A program made the translations under genes and the position numbers. The notes under the pieces were generated by a model. It was not told where the DNA came from. It saw nothing but the letters and a program-made list of their open reading frames with translations, and made no database searches. From Clostridiales bacterium (GTDB lineage Bacteria > Bacillota > DSM-16504 > Desulfitibacterales > JAICDB01), in contig JAICDB010000005.1 in NCBI GenBank assembly GCA_020063565.1, positions 1 to 64,000 of the forward strand: a stretch of DNA of 64,000 bases, given 5' to 3'. This document shows positions 10,717 through 19,277 of this stretch, one piece after another. How positions within the stretch are numbered: the stretch's first letter is position 1; each line of letters begins with the position of its first letter.

Positions 10717-10825
10717 AGTATCCCCCTTTCAACACCAGAGCAGTTAAATTATGTTATTCAGCCTTGTCATCTGCTGTAAAAAGTGTTAATTAGGGATTAC
10801 TGAATAACCCTGATTTTAAATGAAA

Positions 10826-11215
10826 TTAACAAAAAGCCACAGCTTCAATTTCCGAAAATAGCTCCTTGAGAATTTGATAAAAAAGAATACGCAGGCACGC
10901 CATAATACGGCCAAGGCTGTAGAATCTTTTGCCTTCGCCGAATTTACCTTCTACCACATTGCGATCTTTTGCGTCCTGTTTCTCCATTTGTCACTCGACA
11001 TATTGTTCAGTATTGGATGGACGTCCCAGCCTTGGGCCACTCAACCGGATTCCAAGTTCCTTACAATAACGGAGGTTGGTGTTGATTGCATATCCTTCTT
11101 GTCCGAGATAGGCAAAAATAAGGGGATAACCGACGTAGCCCTTGTAAGTTTAAGATACACCTTCTTTTTTGGTTTTGGAATTATCAAAAGGTGATACATC
11201 AATATCGAGGGCAAT
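10826..11215 (-). pseudogene. Chimeric transposase relic
   Basis: Read on the minus strand, one continuous frame encodes DVSPFDNSKTKKEGV, a stop, then TYKGYVGYPLIFAYLGQEGY (resembling IS1380-type DDE transposases). It runs straight into a tail with CKELGIRLSGPRLGRPS, a second stop and EGKFGEGKRFYSLGRIMA (resembling the C-terminus of an IS5/IS1182-type transposase). The frame ends at a TAA at 10826-10828. Family names are from memory of motifs. No terminal inverted repeats were recognised. Confidence 0.7.
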
Positions 11216-11256
11216 AAAAATTCTGCTTTATTGACAACTGCAGCAATATTTTAGTT

Positions 11257-11671
11257 TTACCAGTTATCGGGCATAAAAGATAGATACTCTTTAAATTCCT
11301 CTGCATATTTGCTCTTCAGCTTTTCTAATATTTCAAATACTACAGGGCAGATAGAAGCATTTTCAATCATGATAATTAACCTTGATGTAAACTCCGGCTT
11401 GTTTGTATGGGGATATTCCCTACAGGCCCTGGGCCTAACTTCATAAATAGAGCAGCCGTTTGCTGTCAAAAATTTGCACGGCCTGGAATCTAATACCCAT
11501 CTGCCGCTTTTATTTTTCGTTAGGTATTTATTTATGAACTCTTTGTCACTTACACCCAAGTACTTTGAAATTCTTTTTATATCTTCATTTTCAAGGCCCG
11601 TGCTTGTATTTTTACAGCAGTTGGAGCAAGCAACACAGTCAATTTGTTATTGTTGTACACACCTCTTCCAT
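11257..11671 (-). pseudogene. YkgJ-type Cys-cluster protein, frameshifted at its start
   Basis: The readable C-terminal 100 residues include CKFLTANGCSIYEVRPRACREYP, the second half of the zinc/iron-chelating (CxxxCxxCC-type) YkgJ family. In the same frame upstream of the first Met there is CVACSNCCKNTSTG, the first Cys cluster, but it is preceded by an in-frame TAA. A Met at 11671 in another frame (MEEVCTTITN) would connect through a one-base shift near 11640. So it is probably a frameshifted gene or one with a sequencing error. The function of the family is not firmly known. Confidence 0.65.
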
Positions 11672-11699
11672 TTTACTGCTTACTTACAATAAATAAATC

Positions 11700-12179
11700 C
11701 TTCCTGCTCATTACCATATACAGCAGATTCAGGCAAGGCCAATACCAATGAAATAGAACTTGTTACACTTCCTCCCACGATATATTTGTTTGATTTTTCA
11801 ACTTTTTCCCAAATTTCCTACCTGTCATCTTCAAAAAACCACTCTTTCAATAGTTTTTATAACTGCTCCATTACCATATTCACTGCGTGAACAAATCCGA
11901 AAACGCTTGGAAGAAAAATTAAAGGAACTGGGAAACCTCAAAGGCAAACACCATAACAAAGCTGGCTGCAGGCTGGTGCCCATCCCACCTACGGACGCTA
12001 CCTTAAGACCTTAAAAAAACGGCGAGGGGCCACGTGTACCGGGCATTACAAAAGGCTTCTCGCCTTTTCATTTTCTTCAAGAGCTAATGCCACAGGTCCG
12101 TGAGCATTACTTGCTGCAGCGTAATTAACATTTACGGTTGCTTTCTACCTTGACTTTTTTAATCGTCTCCTGATTTCCT
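11700..12179. other. Accessory spacer without a convincing gene
   Basis: The plus strand around 11890-12010 carries a short Lys/Glu-rich reading frame ending PIPPTDATLRP. It could be a scrap of a transposase, but I cannot place it. Nothing else could be supported. Confidence 0.4.
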
Positions 12180-12523
12180 TTGCAATATGGTTGGAGTTTC
12201 ACCTTTAGAGGTTCCGGGTGTTTGTTGCCATTGAACACAGACCCGAAAGATTACTCCAACAAATTTTTGCCGAGTGTTGTGTACGACCCTCCGCTAAAGA
12301 AGGTGTCCTGGGCGATAGCAACAAGCTTGATATATCAGGTAATGGTACCTGCATCAAATCCGGCGGCAGCCCTTATGGTATAAAAGTCTGTGACTGTATA
12401 AAAAAGGTATATACAATTGTAAATGTCACCGCAGATTTTCTGACCTCGAGGCCAGACATGGCTGGAATGCAGGTAATTTTAAATATCCACCATACTATGC
12501 CTTTTTTAAAGTATATTTCCTAA
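12180..12523 (+). pseudogene. N-terminal transposase relic
   Basis: Two overlapping frames share the remains of a DDE-type transposase. In the frame starting at 12218 the readable core is FVAIEHRPERLLQQIFAECC followed by VRPSAKEGVLGDSNKLDISG and GGSPYGIKVCDC. I associate this with insertion-sequence transposases of Desulfotomaculum-like bacteria. The frame then breaks down and no catalytic C-terminal part follows. No inverted repeats were found. Confidence 0.6.
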
Positions 12524-12559
12524 AAATTCTTGAAATTAATTTCCGAAATCACTCATTAC

Positions 12560-12937
12560 TTAAGCTTTTTTCCTTAAATCATCAAGATAAGATTCTTGTT
12601 CAATAGATCTTAAAGCCAACTTCTCAAGAATTTTTTCTTGTCTAGCAAGTCTATCAATAGTAGTAGTTCTAAATTCCATCAGGCCCGCTGTTTGTTCAAA
12701 AATATTGTCTACCTTCCGTCGCAACTCTTTCACGTCTGCTTTTAGTTCTTTCTGCCCTTCTTCTAGTTTAGTTTGCCTTTCTTCCATGGTTTTAAGTCTA
12801 GTATCCATATTGGCTTGTCCTTGTTCTAATTGGGCTTGTCCTTTTTCTAACTGGGTTTGTCCTTTTTCTAGGTTTTCAAGCCTGTTATCCATGTTTTCTA
12901 GCTTTTGAAGAATTTGTTGAAGTAATTTCTCAGTCAT
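12560..12937 (-). CDS. Small heptad-repeat coiled-coil protein
   Basis: 125 residues, almost entirely predicted coiled coil. Residues about 20-70 repeat a seven-residue unit (LEKGQTQ, LEKGQAQ, LEQGQAN, LEEGQKE), so the gene looks like an expanded 21-bp-periodic repeat. The C-terminus (DRLARQEKILEKLALRSIEQESYLDDLRK) is non-repetitive helix. Proteins of this kind are common in Firmicutes and have no established role. ATG at 12937 follows GGGGGAAGCGAAAA. The neighbours are relics and pcrB, giving no functional hint. Confidence 0.75.
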   Translation of the reverse strand: MTEKLLQQILQKLENMDNRLENLEKGQTQLEKGQAQLEQGQANMDTRLKTMEERQTKLEEGQKELKADVKELRRKVDNIFEQTAGLMEFRTTTIDRLARQEKILEKLALRSIEQESYLDDLRKKA

Positions 12938-13325
12938 TTTTCGCTTCCCCCTTCAATGTCAATTATATCAAAACAAAAGAACTGATGCAGGATTTTTTTA
13001 GTAACTTCACAGCCTCGTCTTAACCGCTCTGACCACCTAAAATTAGAGAATAGCCATTTAAATCTTATACTTTCTTTATATTGCTCATTATTTCATACTT
13101 ACCCAACCCTTGGGCAACGGATAAGGTTCTTCAATTGGTTCAGTATTTTTTTTAGTTTAGGTGGGAATTTCTTTATTGGAGGATTTAAATTGATGCTAAC
13201 ATTTATAGCATTGATTAACTCTAATACTGTTTTTTTAAATTCATAAACAAGGGAAATAATACACTCTGAACAAGTAAAATTATACATACGTATCTAATAC
13301 CAGGTTAAAATATGGATTGATAGAA
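12938..13325. other. Intergenic stretch
   Basis: AT-rich. A 62-codon minus-strand frame at 13099-13287 starts with two cysteines (YNFTCSEC) but has no recognisable homology or convincing ribosome-binding site. I do not call it a gene. Confidence 0.4.
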
Positions 13326-14063
13326 TCATTTTTTATATACAGCATTTTCATCCCACCTATCTTGTATTTTTTTACCCAGCGCCTCTGTAATATCTAAAAG
13401 ATTTTTCGGACTTCGATACATCAAATTTCCAATAACTATTGTATCTACATATTCCAGAATTTCTTGAGCTTGTTTAATTGTCTCTATACCTCCACCATAA
13501 ATAATGTGAATATTATCTCTTTTGGCCGCCACTTCAGATATTAAATTCAAATCACCATATATTCCGCTGTATTCTATGTAAAATATTGAAAAATTAAATA
13601 TTTTTTCTGCGAGTATTAAATAAGAAATAGCTTCTTCTAAATCAAGGAACCTGGATTTAGTTTTGTGAGCCACAGCAGCATCAGGATTACAAACCAGATA
13701 TCCTACCGGTGTTACTTTGGTCCAGGGTATCAGTTGTCCATAAGTTGTGATAGCTTTTAAATGCGCATCCCTCAACCATAATAATTCACCAGCATTTAAA
13801 ACTACCGGGATCAGGTAGCCTGTAACTTCCGTCAATATAACCTCCTTCTCTGATATTTCATGAAAAATTGGCCCCCTGTAACCGCAGTGCAAGATTTCTT
13901 CTAATAAATTCAAGGAATTTTCCATGGTAATATTTTGGGTGCCACCTATAATAATTGCATCAATTTCTGCGATTTTAAGAACTTGTAGTGCTTCGCGGGA
14001 CAATTTTTTATCAGGGTCCAATTTAACAACAATTCTAAACTGTTTCCAATTATCTACCACCAT
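13326..14063 (-). CDS. pcrB: Heptaprenylglyceryl phosphate synthase (PcrB family)
   Basis: 245-residue TIM-barrel enzyme of the PcrB/GGGP synthase family. It joins sn-glycerol-1-phosphate to a long polyprenyl diphosphate through an ether bond. Visible signatures are KLDPDK near the N-terminus, DAIIIGGT, GYLVCNPDAAVAHKT, YIEYSGIYGD and the phosphate-binding IIYGGGI ... IVIGNLMY. The length fits the Bacillus PcrB group. The gene seems intact although it sits among relics. Whether the lipid is heptaprenyl or another length cannot be told from this sequence. Confidence 0.88.
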   Translation of the reverse strand: MVVDNWKQFRIVVKLDPDKKLSREALQVLKIAEIDAIIIGGTQNITMENSLNLLEEILHCGYRGPIFHEISEKEVILTEVTGYLIPVVLNAGELLWLRDAHLKAITTYGQLIPWTKVTPVGYLVCNPDAAVAHKTKSRFLDLEEAISYLILAEKIFNFSIFYIEYSGIYGDLNLISEVAAKRDNIHIIYGGGIETIKQAQEILEYVDTIVIGNLMYRSPKNLLDITEALGKKIQDRWDENAVYKK

Positions 14064-14181
14064 TAACCTCTCCCCTTCTTATCTTTCTTGATTAATTCTA
14101 CATCTGCTGTAAGTTACCTCCAGTAAGTTCGACAAAAAAAATCACCCCCAGAAAATTTACTTACCTTTTGGGGGCAAATTT

Positions 14182-14300
14182 TTACTGTAATACCTTTTCT
14201 AATTCAGAAATACTATTAATAGGCTTCCGGCAGGCAAAATTCTCACAAATATATACTATCGCTTTATTATCTAACATTTTACCGCTGAAAAAGGCATTAA
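14182..14300 (-). pseudogene. C-terminal relic of a YyaL/DUF255 thioredoxin-like protein
   Basis: The minus-strand frame ending at TAA 14182-14184 reads NAFFSGKMLDNKAIVYICEN, then FACRKPINSISELEKVLQ. The YICENFAC-P pattern closes YyaL/DUF255 proteins, which are about 650-700 residues long. Only the last ~40 codons remain, so this is a deletion remnant. Confidence 0.6.
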
Positions 14301-14702
14301 AATTCAAGAAATTGCTCCCTATACAAGAGTGTTCATTGCTAGGTGCTTAACAGCCAAATTCGGGAATGGAGTCAATAGCGAGCGAAGCGAGGGCTTCAGT
14401 CTTTACCCTTGACGGAATGGACGAATTGGCTAAAATGCATGGGCATGAACGGTAATGAAATTCTTCGATTTCATGAGCATTAAGGCTTAATTGTCCAAAA
14501 TTAGGGGGTCAGATGCTACACTCAAGAATTTATTCTTTCAAGCAAAGTTTAAAAATCTAATTGTAGTATTTCTACACCTCAACTCATAGTAATTTCGTCT
14601 TTTTTTATAGCTTCAAGAGCTAGTCTCGAAAAGGAGTGGTGCACCATGCAAGCATCAAAAAAACGCCTTGGGCAGGCGGGGTAATAATACTTATTTATCT
14701 TA
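14301..14702. other. Gene-free stretch with a repeat-like GC-rich block
   Basis: 14360-14425 holds AGCGAGCGAAGCGAGGGCTT and, nearby, TTTACCCTTGAC. Read on the minus strand (TGTCAAGGGTAAAG-like, then GCTTCGCT) it resembles the hairpin at 47907-47963. A 12-codon frame after AAGGAG at 14646 (MQASKKRLGQAG) may be the 5' end of a lost gene. Nothing else is supported. Confidence 0.4.
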
Positions 14703-14821
14703 TTACTTAAAGAGCTCAAGTAGACAGTTATGAATAGGTTTGAAAATTTCTTCAGGTAAGCTGCCTATATAGGTTTGTATTCGACTGACATCCACTTACC
14801 GAAGCTGGTCAATTAAAGCGA
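14703..14821 (-). pseudogene. Possible MazF/PemK toxin tail
   Basis: The minus-strand frame ending at TAA 14703-14705 reads ALIDQLR, a stop, then VDVSRIQTYIGSLPEEIFKP and a short helix. The DQ-(I/L)R ... D-SR-----IGSL-EE pattern resembles the end of MazF/PemK endoribonuclease toxins. No start, no antitoxin and an internal stop mean it is dead if correctly identified. Low confidence. Confidence 0.35.
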
Positions 14822-15190
14822 TAGATGTTTGGGGTAATCGGCAAAGCATCAATCATTTTATTAAGTTCTTTTTTGGGAGTACCTATTTTTGATCCTCCCT
14901 TTGAATTTTACATTTTCATAAAAAAAAATCGTCAGTTGTCCCTATTTTATCAAGAAATTTTTAACTCTCTAGATAATAAAGTTAGTTTTACAAATAGTAT
15001 ACCACATACCGTCCTTCCAGTATATGTATATTTTATGTATAGTTAGGGGATTAATGAGTATCGTTTTTAAACATGACACCAGTGACATGTCGATAAACGT
15101 TACCTTTCTAATAATAGCCTCCGAAAGGGGCTACGAATAGCCGATTGACACAAACACCGGATTATATCACCAAAATGTATTATTAATTCA
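14822..15190. other. Gene-free stretch
   Basis: AT-rich sequence without a reading frame I can support. A 73-codon plus-strand frame (14825-15046) has hydrophobic, low-complexity content and no recognisable start signal. Confidence 0.4.
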
Positions 15191-15430
15191 TTAACCCCCT
15201 AGACCGGTTGCATCTTTCAGGGTGCTCGTATCTATGGCAATAAATTTCATATCGTGGTTTAGTCCTTTATCAAGCGGCATGAAAGAATCTAAAGCAAGAC
15301 TATAGATTTCTGCAAGGTTCTTGTTTGGATTGGGAACTTCCGCTTCTAAGACATAGGAGAAGAATTCGCCGGTTTTGGTTGTTAGTCCTCGAACCGTGAC
15401 GGGAGTACCCGGCTGGAGGTTTAAGGTTTC
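15191..15430 (-). pseudogene. Tail of a broken hypothetical protein
   Basis: On the minus strand a clean frame of ~79 codons ends at TAA 15191-15193. It includes ETLNLQPGTPVTVRGLTTKT, FFSYVLEAEVPNPNKN and DMKFIAIDTSTLKDATG. It is preceded by an in-frame TGA (15431-15433) and no start codon with a ribosome-binding site. I do not recognise the family. It lies just downstream of the broken TolB-like gene and may have belonged to the same operon. Confidence 0.5.
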
Positions 15431-15614
15431 TCAGAGAGTGAGCTCCGTCCTCTTTAATAATGGACGAAAGGAACCACTATTTGGTTACCTATGAATGCGA
15501 CTTATATCCACTCATGAAACTCTTTTGCAGTTTTCAAAGGCCCCTCCAGAATAAGTCAGCTCCAGAAATCCACAGCGGTATTTAAAAGGCGCCGTTGGTA
15601 GTTTCCAAAAAGGT

Positions 15615-16415
15615 TTAACTGTCCAGCCCGGTTAACTGTTTCACATTGTCAGAAGAAAGTTCAAGTAGCCAGATTTCTTCCGTGCCGCTGCGGGTGGACA
15701 CGAAGGCCAGTTTATCCCCGTTGGGCGACCATGCCGGGTATAGTTCATGGGCCAGATCGCTGGTAAGTTGTTTGGTTGTACCGTTTTCCCGGAGATAGAG
15801 GTTCCAATTCCCGTCTCTATTAGCTGCAAAGGCAATTCCCTTTCCTACCGGGGCGACAGCCGGGTGTTTTTGGTAACCACTGTCCAACCCTAAAGGAGTT
15901 AAAGAGTTTCGCGGCACAGCATATAGCAAAAGCCCCGTCCCTTCGTCCTTAAATCCATTGACTATACTCAAGCTTTCCCACTGGCCAATCACCAGGGTGT
16001 TGTGGTCGGGCGATTGGCTGGCCCGGTCATTGGGTATTTGCCCTTTTCCCAACAAGAGTCTTATCGGCTCTTTCCCACCTGCATCGACCAGAAACAGGTC
16101 ATAACGGAATGTGCGGCTGTGATTGTAATCCTGGTGGGTTTTCAAGACCATGAGGCTATCGTCATTTTGCGAAACTACAAAGATCTACTTGGGAAACACT
16201 TTCTCTTCCCCATCGTGGGACCATTGTGGACCGGCAATTTGCTTGTCACCCTGAAATTCAGTGCGGAGAAGGCAGCAGTACTGTTGGTTTAATAGCCTCC
16301 TTTTCGAGCTTTTAGATGTTTTCCTCCCCAGTGGTAGAACATCCCCAAGAAAAATTACCAAGGAGATGATTACTAGAAAAAAGTTCGGGTAGATGTTATT
16401 TAGTCTCCTTACCAC
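15615..16415 (-). pseudogene. TolB/PD40-type beta-propeller protein with an in-frame stop
   Basis: A single frame runs from GTG at 16415 to 15615 but is interrupted by one TAG at 16185-16187. Before it are a membrane anchor (NFFLVIISLVIFLGDVLPLG) and the first propeller signature (PQWSHDGE). After it are more PD40-like blades: HPAVAPVGKGIAFAANRDG and YPAWSPNGDKLAFVSTRSGT, then EEIWLL. Such proteins are exported WD40-like propellers of unknown binding partner. About 266 codons in total; a nonsense mutation is the simplest reading. Confidence 0.75.
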
Positions 16416-16618
16416 GGCTATTAACTGGTTACTAAAATCTACATAAATCTGAAAAGTCGCTACCGAACAAGGAAAAAGGGACAGAATTTTACCTGGCCAT
16501 CACATTGGCAACGTCAACATATCAGCCCCTGGAGCGAAATGCCGCCCGCTTATCAGGTCTCACTTAATCTTTTTTCTTTAGCTACCAATCCTCGTAACAG
16601 GTCAAACAATTTTGAAGG

Positions 16619-16921
16619 CTAAAAACCCAAACAAGATACCAAGGCTACCATATACCAGGAATGCTTGAATGATCCCAGGATACTTTTGAACGGTATGAAA
16701 TTCACGTGGAAATACTCGTTGTAGCGAGGTATTCCGATGGGAATGGGAAATATGGTTATGCTTACTAAGGCCACAAGGTAAAGGAAAGATAAATTAAGTA
16801 GCAGCTCTCCATATAAAGAAACTTTTTGCTTTTTCCTTTTACGAATTATCAAAATCAAGATTCGAAACGGAATCCAGGTTATCAATGCAAAAAACCAAAT
16901 AAAATCGGAATCAATCAGCAA
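16619..16921 (-). pseudogene. VanZ-family membrane protein, truncated
   Basis: 100 residues with two hydrophobic segments (FIWFFALITWIPFRILILII and ELLLNLSFLYLVALVSITIF) and the VanZ-type FPIPIG...VNFIPFKSI motif. VanZ-family proteins normally continue with two or three further helices. Here the frame stops at a TAG right after CLGF, and what follows does not resemble the family. Probably a truncated, inactive copy. Confidence 0.6.
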
Positions 16922-17192
16922 AACAATCTCCTCTTGCCCGTATAAGATTAGAAAAAGAAACTCCGTATTTTAGGTTGTGGCCGTTGAGCTATCGCTGGTT
17001 CGAAAATATCACCGTTCTGGTGGGTGGCAGCGGATCACTCCATGTTCAGATACATCAGCTCAGTTTAGCAATCCATTACTCGTTAGTAGTCATTGTGTAA
17101 TACCAGTGAAATGTGGGTTGTTAAGCACTTACTATTTACTACGAATAACAGAGATGATGTCGAGCTAGGCGCTAATTACTGTTTGCATGGAG

Positions 17193-17713
17193 TTAATCAA
17201 TATCAACTATTTTCCAGGCATCATCTATTTTGTGAAATACAAACATATGAAAAACAGTGTGATCACCTCGTTTCCACCGAACATTTATTACATATCTTGG
17301 GCGACCAATATTATCTTCCGAAAATGAAGTACCTCTGACTTTAATTATTCTCTAAATACCCATTTTGAGTAATAAGCATTAACAGAAAAATCAACATAAT
17401 TTTTAGATATTTCGTTCCCAAATACTAATGTGGAAGTCATTCGTTCATCTTCTAGATAGTAATAACCACGTTGTTCCATGAAATCTATCAATACCTGTTG
17501 TGCATTATCTGGTTTAGCAAGATAGACTTTGGGATACTCTTGAATTTGCACAATGTCTGCTCCGGTAAACATTATTTTAATAAGCCCCATCCCACTTAAT
17601 ATAGGATTCGGAGTATTAAATTTATCCATTGATACTATTATAGACGTAGTTAACAAAAAAACGATAGCAATAAAAATGCTTGCTATGTTTCTAAATCTCT
17701 CTTTTTCTTTCAA
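17193..17713 (-). pseudogene. Secreted/anchored hypothetical protein with one frameshift
   Basis: The N-terminal part is a cytoplasmic LKEKERFRN followed by a membrane segment (IASIFIAIVFLLTTSIIVSM). It reads cleanly from TTG 17713, preceded by GGGGGGG, to a TAA at 17345. Immediately after, another frame encodes IIKVRGTSFSEDNIGRPRYV followed by INVRWKRGDHTVFHMFVF and ends at TAA 17193-17195. Adding one A in AGAGAATAATTAAAG near 17348 would join them into a ~173-residue protein. I do not recognise the family. The C-terminus (FVFHKIDDAWKIVDID) looks like an NTF2-type strand pair. Confidence 0.6.
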
Positions 17714-17795
17714 ACTAATCCCCCCCAATATAAACCTACTGATTCTTTATTATACATAAACTATCTATTACGCAGTTGCATATATGCCAACCAGA

Positions 17796-19000
17796 TTAAA
17801 ATCTAAGCGGTTTAGAGCTCTCCAAAAGTGTTCCTTCCTTGTACCGGTAATTTTGAGGATTGGCCAGCTTGCCTACTACCCACTTTCCAGATTCAATCCA
17901 AACAATTTCTTCTTTTGTATGAGGGTAGGCATAAATGTTTCCTGTAGCCTTGGCCACATCGGACATGTCAAAATGATCCTTTTCTCAGAGGTAAATCCAT
18001 ACGTATCCGGGGAGTGTACCTGTTGATATTGCCACCAGTTTTTTTGACCGTCACCGTCCATGTCCACTTCTTGAGGTGTCCCCATGGCCAATAGTTTTAG
18101 CCACTGTTTTTTGTCAGGGTCATACCCGACAATTTTCATTTCACCATAAGTTGCCCCCATTCCGCCGTTTGTTACCACTTCCTTTTTCCCCGTCAAGGTT
18201 TTGATCTTGAGCGGTCACTTCTAGCCTTCAAGGCCGTAGTTCCCTACAATACCCAGGGCGTAAGTATTGCCTTTATGCTCCAGGAAAGCACGAATTTCAC
18301 CTTGGTGAGGTTGATGTGCTTTTTGCTTGCCTGCAAAATCTATCAGTTCAACTTTTTTGACATTATACCAACCCGCCTGGGGTTTACCCTGCTGCAACAG
18401 CTCAACAGGTTGGGGTTCAAAGGTTAGTTTTTTGCCTGTCGCTCGAGTGTAGCTGCGGAACATTGAATGGCCACAAGCTCGTGTACTCCCCGGATGGCAT
18501 CGTAATTATACCGGGTAATTTGAATCCACTCACCGTGCTGACGAAAGTAAACCTCAGTGCCCCGATGGTCAGGTGCAAAATTAACATGAACTTCCCCTTC
18601 TCTTCCAGCCGGCACCAGTTGACCGTCGAGGGGCAGCTCGTCCAGTACATCCCGGACCACCTGCTGCAGCAATGGGTCGTCCGGGCTTTCCCCCTGCTTT
18701 CTCCAGGGCGGGTTCTCGTCCCTGAACACAGCAATTGTACCCAGTGTCTGAGCCAAGGAGGGGTCAACGCCCAGATCACAGCGTTCAGTTTCTGTAGCAT
18801 TGAGTGGTACGAGATGGTCAGAGGCATCAAAGCGGACCTGGTAACTGCCGGTATCCGCTTCCTCAAACGCTACGGAAGGTAACCATTGCGCTTCCCGGAT
18901 CAGTTGATCTGAACCCAGGGCGGGCAGCCTGCTTCCCTTAAACTCGCGTTTAAAATGGCACGTTTTTTCGGAGTAACCATTGAAGATGTGTTTATCGATG
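17796..19000 (-). pseudogene. FG-GAP-like surface protein, multiply broken
   Basis: Pieces in successive frames give a coherent protein. An N-terminal part from ~19000 includes QVRFDASDHLVPLNATETE and ends near 18450. After a frameshift come TGKKLTFEPQPVELL and HKGNTYALGIVGNYGLEG, then TAG (18221) and TGA. Next is VDMDGDGQK, and a slip at a run of seven A/T (18039-18045) restores LVAISTGTLPGYVWIYL. Another TGA (~17996) precedes KATGNIYAYPHTKEEIVW, and the protein ends at TAA 17796-17798. The DMDGDGQ-LVAISTG element resembles FG-GAP/VCBS calcium-binding blades. Two frameshifts and three stops: clearly dead. Confidence 0.75.
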
Positions 19001-19277
19001 ATGAATATAGGATAAATAAGTTAGGAGAAAGGCAATAACAAGGGGATAAACATATTTCATGTTACTTAAAGCTGCTATTACTGGAACCAATTGTATTTAT
19101 TAGCGATAATCCGGCCTCTCTTTTTGTTCCCCCTAGTTCCGCAAGCTATCGCCACAATACATAATTACCAATATTTCAGTTTACCCATTACTGTAAATTT
19201 ACTTTAACCTCGTCACTATTGTAAGATAAGCCGGTGGACAACCGGCGTTCTATTTCCTTGCCCTAAAAGCTAGCTGC

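Noticed and set aside
13099..13287. 62-codon minus-strand frame beginning with two cysteines
   Set aside because: No recognisable family, no good ribosome-binding site, low-complexity Lys/Ile/Leu content.
14825..15046. 73-codon plus-strand frame with hydrophobic content
   Set aside because: AT-rich chance frame without start signals or similarity.
16977..17338. Plus-strand frames between the VanZ relic and the 17193-17713 relic
   Set aside because: They are antisense to a better supported minus-strand remnant or lack any signal.
17990..18000. TGA in the FG-GAP-like gene as a second selenocysteine codon
   Set aside because: The gene has other stops and frameshifts, the TGA is in a WIYL-EKDH context without Cys partner, and no hairpin follows.
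18463..18882. 139-codon plus-strand and 149-codon minus-strand frames
   Set aside because: They overlap the FG-GAP-like pseudogene, whose frame gives a coherent protein; both are shadows.
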